Assembly (NCBI RefSeq): GCF_900091855.1
Contig: NZ_FMCH01000503.1
Span: 1 to 36,902 of the forward strand
Source: Streptomyces sp. DvalAA-14
Lineage (GTDB): Bacteria; Actinomycetota; Actinomycetes; Streptomycetales; Streptomycetaceae
Length of the DNA stretch: 36,902 nucleotides
Direction: 5' to 3'
The translations under genes were made by a program, and so were the position numbers. Position 1 is the stretch's first letter. Each line of letters begins with the position of its first letter. Positions 31,279-36,902 of the stretch are shown here, piece by piece. Below the pieces are notes generated by a model. The model did not search any database and was not told the origin of the DNA. It was given only the letters and a program-made list of their open reading frames with translations.

Positions 31279-33158
31279 ACGCGGAAGCCGTGGTGGCGGG
31301 ACAGGCGCCGCCGCCTCCACCGCCCGCCGAGATCAACTTCCACGGGCACTGGGGCAAGAATCCGCTCGGCGGGGTGTCCTTCGGCGCGCTGTGCGCCCGG
31401 CTGCCGTCCGTGCTGTGGCAGACGGCCCGGATGGCCTGGGTCATCGATCGCCGCGGGGTGCTGCTGCTGATGTTCTGCCAGATCCTCACCGGCGTCGCCT
31501 CAGGGGTCCTGTTGACGGGCACGTCGCGGGCCATGAGGCCGCTGGTGGGCACGGCGCCGGCCGCCGACCGCCTGCACGCGGCCATGCCCGCCCTGGTGGT
31601 CGTCGCCGTGGCGGCCGCCGCGGTGCGGATCTCCACGGCGCTGGCCGCGTATGCCGACGAGCGGATCACCCCCGGGCTGACGACGGAGGCGGACGCGGCG
31701 CTCGTGGACAGCGTCTGCAAGGTGGAGGCGGCCGCCTACGGCGAGGACGGCTTCACCGACCGGCAGGAGGCCGCCGAAATGGGCGTCGTTCGGACCCAGA
31801 TGACGGTCCAGGACGCCCGGACGTTCACCGCCGCGCTGCTCCGCATGGTGGCCGCCAGCGGGGTGCTGACCGTGCTCAGCCCGCTGATGCTCCCCCTGCT
31901 GCTGCTCGCCGTGCTGCCCGCCGGGGTGGGCGCGGTGCTCGCCGCCCGGGTGGACTACGCCACCCACTACGCCAATGTCGGCGACCGCAACGTCCGCTCG
32001 ATGATGCGCTGGTGGGCCACCCTCCCGAAGTACGGCGACGAGGTGCGCGCCAACGGCATGACCGGTTACCTGCTGTTCTGGTACCGGGCCCTGTCGGCGC
32101 GGATCGACCGGCGCACCCTGGCCACCGCGCCCCAGCGGCTGCGCATCGCGCTGACCGCCGCCGCGCTCAGCGGCTTCTTCCTGCTGTGCACCTGGGCCAC
32201 CCTCGCGTGGCTCGCCGACAGCGGCCGGGTCGGTCTGGACGTGGTCGCCACCGCCGTGGTCGCTGTCCAGACCGCCCTGTCCGCGCTGTCCCAACTCGTC
32301 TCCAGCGGGGCGGCGATGTTCCACAGCAGCCTCTATCTGGCCGACATGCGTTCCTTCCTCGACCTGGCCGCCGAGCGCGCGCCCCGGCGCGGCCCGGACA
32401 CCATCGCCGGGCCGGTGGACGAGGTCCGCCTGGACGACGTGGTCTACCAGTACCCGGGCAAGGAGCGCCCCGCGGTCGACCATCTCTCGCTCACCCTGCG
32501 GCGCGGCGAGATCGTCGCCATCGTCGGGGAGAACGGCTCGGGGAAGTCCACCCTCAGCCGGCTGATCACCGGCATCTACCTCGCCGACAAGGGCAGTGTC
32601 ACCTGGAACGGCGTGGATCTGGCCGGCGCCGACCCGCACAGTGTGTGGGCCCGCTGCGGCCTCGTCCCGCAGATCTTCGCCCAGTGGCCGCTGCGCGCCC
32701 GGGAGAACGTCACGCTCGGCCAGCCCCGCACCTACGACGACGAGCCGGTATGGGCGGCCGTCGACGCGGTGGGCATGCGCGAGGCGATCGAGGAACTGCC
32801 GCAGGGCCTGGACACGCTGCTGGCCCGCGAGCTGTTCGGCGGCTCGGAGCTGTCCGGCGGCCAGTGGCAGCGGCTGGTCTGCTCCCGCGCCCTGTACCGC
32901 CGCCCCGACCTGCTCATCCTCGACGAACCCACCTCGCAGATGGACGCCCGCGGCGAGCACCGCATCTTCGAGGGGCTCAAGGCGATCGCCGCCGACCGGA
33001 TCACCCTGGTGGTCACCCACCAGTTGGAGAACACCAAGATCGCCGACCGGATCATCGTCATGGACCACGGGCGGATCACCGAGCAGGGCACCTTCGACGA
33101 TCTCGTCAACGCCAACGGCCTGTTCGCCGAACTGCTCGCCTTGTCCAAGGACCGGTGA
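31275..33158 (+). CDS. ABC transporter, fused permease and ATPase (exporter type)
   Basis: This protein of about 627 residues has an N-terminal cytoplasmic stretch (INFHGHWGKNPLGG), a transmembrane domain (about 55-350) and an ATPase domain (about 385-620). Walker A is GENGSGKS, the Q-loop LVPQIFAQW, the signature LSGGQ, Walker B LLILDEPTSQMD, and the switch His VVTHQ. The fused half-transporter layout is that of ABCB-like exporters, which work as homodimers or with a partner; no partner gene is nearby. GTG at 31275 overlaps the stop of a 22-codon ORF. The substrate may be that peptide, which is inference. No modification enzyme or protease is adjacent. Confidence 0.9.
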   Translation: MNAEAVVAGQAPPPPPPAEINFHGHWGKNPLGGVSFGALCARLPSVLWQTARMAWVIDRRGVLLLMFCQILTGVASGVLLTGTSRAMRPLVGTAPAADRLHAAMPALVVVAVAAAAVRISTALAAYADERITPGLTTEADAALVDSVCKVEAAAYGEDGFTDRQEAAEMGVVRTQMTVQDARTFTAALLRMVAASGVLTVLSPLMLPLLLLAVLPAGVGAVLAARVDYATHYANVGDRNVRSMMRWWATLPKYGDEVRANGMTGYLLFWYRALSARIDRRTLATAPQRLRIALTAAALSGFFLLCTWATLAWLADSGRVGLDVVATAVVAVQTALSALSQLVSSGAAMFHSSLYLADMRSFLDLAAERAPRRGPDTIAGPVDEVRLDDVVYQYPGKERPAVDHLSLTLRRGEIVAIVGENGSGKSTLSRLITGIYLADKGSVTWNGVDLAGADPHSVWARCGLVPQIFAQWPLRARENVTLGQPRTYDDEPVWAAVDAVGMREAIEELPQGLDTLLARELFGGSELSGGQWQRLVCSRALYRRPDLLILDEPTSQMDARGEHRIFEGLKAIAADRITLVVTHQLENTKIADRIIVMDHGRITEQGTFDDLVNANGLFAELLALSKDR

Positions 33159-33237
33159 GAGCGCGATGACCCGTCTGCCAGGCCGCCCCGGCCGGCACCC
33201 CGTCTCGACCCGGCGCCGAGGGGATACCGGCCGGCGT

Positions 33238-33257
33238 CCGCGGCATATCAGCCGCGG
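33238..33257. terminator. Hairpin between the convergent ABC and PRC-barrel genes
   Basis: CCGCGGC and GCCGCGG are perfect 7-bp arms around ATATCA. It lies 80 bp past the ABC transporter stop, in a 195-bp gap without a supported gene. There is no U-tract. Confidence 0.5.
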
Positions 33258-33353
33258 GGAGGGGACTGTGTCCGGTCCCGGGCGGGTGACCGGTCCCGGT
33301 CATCAGCGGGTGGTGGCCGTCGTCCCGGACGACTCACCGCCGACCGCCGCCGA

Positions 33354-34037
33354 TCAGGCCGGCTCGCCGGGCGCGGCGAGGTCGACCGGCGGCAGATCGC
33401 GGACCGCGTCCTTGGTGAGGCTGAGCCGGACACCGTCCGTGACGCCGGTGACCGCGGCGATGGGGATGGCCACGCGGCGCTTGCCCCACAGGTGGCCGTC
33501 GTTGAGCAGGACATGGGTGACGTGGTGGTCGGCGGTGTCCACCACGAGTCCTTGGACGCGGCCGATGGTGCCGTCGGTGGCGTGCACGGGCTCACCGCGG
33601 CGGATCTCCACCTCACCCGCGGGCACCCGGTCGCGGGTGACAGCTCGGGCTTCGGTGTCGGTCAGCAGGGGGCCCATGTCCGCCGGGCCGGTCGCACTGT
33701 TTCCGATACCGAGTCCGTAGTAGGGCCAGGCGAGGATCTGGCTGTTCTCATAGCCCCAGTCGTTGTCCGGTCCGGCGAGGAAGTGGCTCTCCTCCGCGCT
33801 CGGGAAGGCGGCGAACTCGGCTTCGGTGCAGCGCAGTTGGATCGGCGGGCGCGCCGGGTCGACCTGGTCGACCGGCACGAGGCGGGCGGTGGGCCGGTGG
33901 TGCTGGGGGCCGATGACGAGGTGGGTGAGGGCACGGGTGGTGGGGTCGACGACGACGCGGGTCAGTTCCCCGCAGACACCGTCACTGCAGGAGACCTCGG
34001 TGCCGATGGTGAAGGGGGTTGTCGATGCGACGGTCAT
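33354..34037 (-). CDS. PRC-barrel domain protein
   Basis: This 227-residue soluble protein appears to contain two PRC-barrel-like beta units. The first is FTIGTEVSCSDGVCGELTRV, then VVDPTTRALTHLVIGP. The second is GEPVHATDGTIGRVQGLVVD, then HHVTHVLLNDGHLWGKRRVA. PRC-barrels bind RNA or proteins in ribosome maturation and photosynthetic reaction centres; the role of these stand-alone actinobacterial proteins is unknown. ATG at 34037 has GAGGAGAG upstream, which decides the start in a frame that stays open far upstream. It is the last of three minus-strand genes after a Dps-like ferritin and a membrane protein, which suggests a stress role. Confidence 0.82.
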   Translation of the reverse strand: MTVASTTPFTIGTEVSCSDGVCGELTRVVVDPTTRALTHLVIGPQHHRPTARLVPVDQVDPARPPIQLRCTEAEFAAFPSAEESHFLAGPDNDWGYENSQILAWPYYGLGIGNSATGPADMGPLLTDTEARAVTRDRVPAGEVEIRRGEPVHATDGTIGRVQGLVVDTADHHVTHVLLNDGHLWGKRRVAIPIAAVTGVTDGVRLSLTKDAVRDLPPVDLAAPGEPA

Positions 34038-34411
34038 GGGCTCTCCTCGGTTGTCCGGTGGGCGTCCACCGGTTGGGCCGTCCGGGCGTCGGCCCGGGAC
34101 CGCTTGGCGGTCTGCGAGCCGGCCGGGGCCGCCCGCAGGTGCCGGGCGGTCCTGCCGGCGGGCCCGGTAGCCCCTGCCCTCATCGCCTTCCCCGCGCGGT
34201 CGGCCCCACCCCGTGGTCGCACCATTCCCGTCCCGAGCGGGCAGCGGCGCCGTGCCGGTTGGGGTTGCGGTTGCCCTTGCGGCTCCGGCTGCGGCTGCGG
34301 CTGCGGCTGCGGCTGCGGCTGCGGCTGCCACCATGCCCACGCCCGCACGCAGGGCGGCCCATGCCGCCGACCGGTGGGGCCGTCCGGGTGCCGCCGGGGC
34401 CCGAGGCGGGC
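34038..34411. other. Intergenic region with a hexanucleotide repeat
   Basis: This gap of 374 bases separates the PRC-barrel gene from the membrane-protein gene. All minus-strand frames are open across the GGCTGC array, which gives poly-Ala, Gln-Pro or Ser-Arg translations. One frame (34034-34348, GTG start, Gln-Pro repeats) ends in an ATGA overlap with the PRC-barrel start. It lacks a good ribosome binding site, so I do not call it a gene. Confidence 0.45.
34287..34328. repeat. GGCTGC hexanucleotide repeat, seven exact copies
   Basis: Seven perfect units run from 34287 to 34328, preceded by diverged units (TTGCGG, TTGCCC, TTGCGG, CTCCGG). It is a microsatellite likely to vary in length. Confidence 0.92.
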
Positions 34412-34882
34412 TCAGTCCTCGAGGCGTCGCAGTACGAAGACGGTGACCGCGGCGTAGGCCAGGTGCGGCACGATGTCGGCCACCCAGTCGGTGGGCGCCC
34501 AGGTCCGCGGGTCGGTGACCTTCAGCACGGTCATCGGGCCATTGGTGCCGATCAGCGCGCCGACCGCCGCGGCGGTATAGGACACGGCCACCGGCGGACG
34601 CCAGCCGGCGGCGCGGGCCACGCCGAGGACGGCGCCCATGGCCACTCCCGCGGCGATGCCGGTGAGCGGGCCCAGGCCCGCGACCCGGTTCTGCCGCTTG
34701 GCCTCGTCCCCGGGAACGGCCACGTTCAGGTCGTCGGCGAGCCGCTCGACGGTGGCCTCGGGTGTGCTGCTGGGCGGCCGCCCGCGGAAGGTCATGTCGA
34801 GGTAGGTGACGCTGTCCAGCGCGGTCGTGCCGGCCGCTCCGGCGGCGGCGCCGTACAGCATCCCTCGGGCCAGGCCGGTCAT
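34412..34882 (-). CDS. Small Gly/Ala-rich membrane protein
   Basis: This 156-residue protein starts with a hydrophobic Gly/Ala segment (GMLYGAAAGAAGTTALDSVTY). A polar stretch with GRPPSSTPEATVERLADDL follows, then two hydrophobic helices (LGPLTGIAAGVAMGAVLGVA and PHLAYAAVTVFVLRRL). ATG at 34882 follows GGAGGG. I do not recognise a named family. It lies between Dps-like and PRC-barrel genes on the same strand, so it may belong to the same stress response. Confidence 0.75.
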   Translation of the reverse strand: MTGLARGMLYGAAAGAAGTTALDSVTYLDMTFRGRPPSSTPEATVERLADDLNVAVPGDEAKRQNRVAGLGPLTGIAAGVAMGAVLGVARAAGWRPPVAVSYTAAAVGALIGTNGPMTVLKVTDPRTWAPTDWVADIVPHLAYAAVTVFVLRRLED

Positions 34883-34996
34883 GGTGCCCTCCAAACTCCG
34901 TTCGCGGGATCGCAGCCGTGCGCGCCCAACCGCCCGCGGGCCCGGAACGGCGCCGGTCCGGGCCTCCGGGCAGCCCCGGGCGGGAGCGCGTACCGG

Positions 34997-35581
34997 TCAG
35001 ACGTGCACCAGGGGCGTGTCCACGAGGTGCTCGGCGATGAACCAGCACTCCAGCTCGCCGGTGCGGATCACCTGCGAGACCAGCAGGTCGTTGGTGCCGT
35101 CGTCACCCATCTCGGCGGTGCGGGCCGCCGCGTCGTGCGAGTCGACGAGGATCAGCTCATGGGCTTCGAGCAGCCGCGAGAGCATGGCCGGCACCTCCTC
35201 GACGCCGTCGGGGGGCCGCGGCACCGAGGTGATCTCCGCCGCGTGCCGGGGGTCGCCCACGGCGACGCCGCCCAGCGACTGCATGCGTTCGGCGATGGTG
35301 TCCACCAGTTCGAGCTGTTCGCCGGCGTGCTTGTCGAGCAGCAGATGCAGCTGGTAGAAGGTCGGGCCCCGCATCAGCCAGTGCGATTTCTTGTAGAGGC
35401 TGTACAGCATCTGGGTGTCGGCGAGAATCCGGCTCAGCCGTTCGCAGGAATACATGCGCGCGTCGTAGGAGAGCCCGATCGGGAACTGCTTGACGGTGCC
35501 GAACTCCTGGATCACGCCGCTTCTCTGGTGCAGCCACGGCTGGCTGCTCTTGTGGCCGTCGGACGAGCTGCTTGTGGACAT
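34997..35581 (-). CDS. Dps/ferritin-like DNA-protection protein
   Basis: This 194-residue protein has the Dps/ferritin four-helix core. Helix B has KSHWLMRGPTFYQLHLLLDK, where His, and later Asp and Glu in HAGEQLELVDTIAERMQSLGG, correspond to the ferroxidase-type residues. Dps proteins form dodecamers that store iron, detoxify peroxide and bind DNA. The N-terminal 40 residues (SSSSDGHKSSQPWLHQRSG) are a polar tail that may aid DNA binding. ATG at 35581 has GGAAGG upstream. It probably heads the minus-strand set with the membrane protein and PRC-barrel genes and is divergent from the DUF1702 gene. Confidence 0.85.
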   Translation of the reverse strand: MSTSSSSDGHKSSQPWLHQRSGVIQEFGTVKQFPIGLSYDARMYSCERLSRILADTQMLYSLYKKSHWLMRGPTFYQLHLLLDKHAGEQLELVDTIAERMQSLGGVAVGDPRHAAEITSVPRPPDGVEEVPAMLSRLLEAHELILVDSHDAAARTAEMGDDGTNDLLVSQVIRTGELECWFIAEHLVDTPLVHV

Positions 35582-35776
35582 CGCGCCAACCTTCCGGGGA
35601 GTGCTTTCGTCGGGCTGTGCCAGCACGGTGCGGGCCGGGGCCGGTGGCCTTGCGGGTGTCGGCCGGTGTGTCATGACCGCCGCCCGTCTCATGCTAATGA
35701 ACGGTGGCACTTCCGGCCCGGCGAGCGGTCCGCCCGCGAGCGGACCGCCGATCCGGCGGCACCCGCGCTGCGGCAG

Positions 35777-35804
35777 TCGGCGGCCGGCGGTCGGCGGTCG
35801 GCGG
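35777..35804. repeat. 7-bp tandem repeat TCGGCGG, four copies
   Basis: TCGGCGG, CCGGCGG, TCGGCGG, TCGGCGG follow one another in the 299-bp divergent region between the Dps-like and DUF1702 genes. No promoter was identified there. Confidence 0.75.
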
Positions 35805-35880
35805 TCCGGCAATACGGAAGATGCGTGCCGGGGGCCGCGGTCCCGATCATGGGAGCCTGGCGACTCCTGGGAGGCAGTCG

Positions 35881-36870
35881 ATGTCCACCGTCCTCGGTTC
35901 ACTGCGCAGGCTGGCCATGGCGCCCTCGCTGGCCGCCGTGACTTTCCGACAGCGCGGCTTCCCGGTCCGGCCCTCCGCGGTGACCGAGCGGCTGGAGGCC
36001 ATCCCGCAGTCGGTGATCTGCGGCTTCGAATGGGCGATCGACTCGCGCGACCAGTGGGAGGTGGAGCGCCGGCTCGCGATCGTGGAGCCCGAGCTGCGCG
36101 GCTTCGCCTACGAGGGCGCCACCATGGCGTTCACGATCCGCGACGCGATGCGCGGCGAGCGTTCCCGCGCGTTCCTGCTCGGCCCCGCGCAGCCGTACAT
36201 CTTCCTGACGTACATAGGCATCGGTTTCGCGATGGCGCGGCTGCCGCGCCGGCTGTGGTCGAAGGTGCTGCCGGACCTGGACGGTTCGCCCTACTACCCC
36301 ACCATGAGCTGGCTGGCGGTGGACGGCTACGGCTTCGACCGGGCGTATTTCGACACCGAGCGCTGGGTGGACGGGCAGTTCGTGCCCGCGCCGTACCCGT
36401 GGGCCGGCGACCCCGACTACTTCCTGCGGGCGGTGGACCAGGGGATCGGGCGCGCGCTGTGGTTCATGCACGGCGCGGACGTGGCCGCGGTGGCGGCGCG
36501 GGTGGCCGGCTTCGCCGGGCACCGGCGGCCGGACCTGTGGAGCGGGGTCGGGCTCGCCGCGGCCTTCGCCGGCGGCGCGGACGCGCAGGATCTGACCGAA
36601 CTGCGCAAACTGGCCGAGGACTACCGGCCCGAGGTGGGCCTGGGCGCGGTCCTCGCCGCGAAGGCCCGCGACTACGCCGGCCACATCCCGCGGTACACCG
36701 CCGAGGCCACCTTCGCGCTGACCGATCTGACCGTCGCCGAGGCGGTGGAGCTGGCCGACAGCACCGAGGACCACGCGCACGCGGGCGGTCCGGTGCCGGC
36801 CTACGAGCTGTGGCGGCAGAGCATCCGGGCCCGGTTCGCCGAGCGGGACGGCCGGGTCACGGGCCGGTGA
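35881..36870 (+). CDS. DUF1702 family protein
   Basis: This 329-residue protein matches DUF1702 (UnbL family), first noted in enediyne biosynthetic clusters. Conserved stretches are FAYEGATMAFTIRDAMRG, LTYIGIGFAMARLPRRLW, LAVDGYGFDRAYFDTERW, VDQGIGRALWFMHGAD and RRPDLWSGVGLAAAFAGG. The biochemical role of the family is unknown. The start at 35881 has GGGAGG six bases upstream. No other enediyne or polyketide gene is visible, but the window ends 32 bases after the stop. A second family gene or UnbV-like partner could follow outside. Confidence 0.85.
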   Translation: MSTVLGSLRRLAMAPSLAAVTFRQRGFPVRPSAVTERLEAIPQSVICGFEWAIDSRDQWEVERRLAIVEPELRGFAYEGATMAFTIRDAMRGERSRAFLLGPAQPYIFLTYIGIGFAMARLPRRLWSKVLPDLDGSPYYPTMSWLAVDGYGFDRAYFDTERWVDGQFVPAPYPWAGDPDYFLRAVDQGIGRALWFMHGADVAAVAARVAGFAGHRRPDLWSGVGLAAAFAGGADAQDLTELRKLAEDYRPEVGLGAVLAAKARDYAGHIPRYTAEATFALTDLTVAEAVELADSTEDHAHAGGPVPAYELWRQSIRARFAERDGRVTGR

Positions 36871-36902
36871 GGGCGCCCGCCTCGGCGCCGGCCGCGGCCC
36901 CC

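Noticed and set aside
33166-33360. Small plus-strand ORF starting just after the ABC transporter
   Set aside because: The translation is low-complexity Arg/Gly/Pro, and the frame runs through a hairpin and into the PRC-barrel gene antisense.

Overview
The window is high-GC actinobacterial DNA, most likely from a Streptomyces-like organism (Streptomycetaceae). The support is the strong G/C third-position bias, frequent GTG starts, GGAGG-type ribosome binding sites, and the families present: PAS/GAF/SpoIIE/HATPase regulators, MocR and MmyB regulators, a DUF1702 protein, TMEM175 channels and a rifamycin phosphotransferase. I saw no rRNA, tRNA, CRISPR array or origin. All functional calls come from reading motifs by eye; no database search was run.

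Left part (1-5,000): the possible 3' end of an upstream gene overlaps a SUKH-4-type immunity gene. Next come a broken IS630-family transposase, a short-chain dehydrogenase, and a divergent MmyB-type regulator that has lost its 3' end against fxsA. A small P-loop kinase-like protein and a zinc alcohol dehydrogenase follow on the minus strand.

Region 5,300-7,700 is the most interesting part. It is a tight three-gene plus-strand operon: a ThyA-family enzyme with Asp where thymidylate synthases carry the uracil-reading Asn, a SAM methyltransferase, and a nucleoside 2-deoxyribosyltransferase-fold N-glycosidase. The outer two genes resemble the MilA/MilB pair of mildiomycin biosynthesis, so the operon may make and release a C5-modified cytosine.

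Region 7,700-20,000 holds a Tat-exported CDP-diacylglycerol pyrophosphatase and two large PAS-GAF-SpoIIE-HATPase signalling proteins. The first keeps its phosphatase metal ligands; the second has lost them. Between them lie an AraC pseudogene, a 24-bp palindrome, a rifamycin-associated element (RAE), the rifamycin phosphotransferase gene rph, a DJ-1/PfpI protein and a MarR regulator with a 40-bp palindrome. A terminator and a secreted lytic transglycosylase-like protein follow.

Region 20,000-25,700: a MocR regulator, a PEP-mutase/isocitrate-lyase family enzyme, an AhpD-like protein, an LLM oxidoreductase, a small membrane protein and a TMEM175 channel. The PEP-mutase-family and AhpD-like genes carry related GGTCCA/GGACCA dyads upstream, which suggests shared control by the MocR regulator.

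Region 25,950-31,000: an operon of a glutamine-synthetase-like ligase, an amidohydrolase and an APC permease. The first two correspond to the two halves of fungal FluG, and the set probably serves amine or polyamine use. A second TMEM175 gene follows.

Region 31,200-36,900: a 22-codon ORF with a strong ribosome binding site is translationally coupled to an ABC exporter. Then come a minus-strand set of PRC-barrel protein, membrane protein and Dps-like ferritin, and a DUF1702 gene at the right edge. Short tandem repeats (6, 7, 9, 13 and 17 bp units) are scattered between genes and sometimes run into gene ends.
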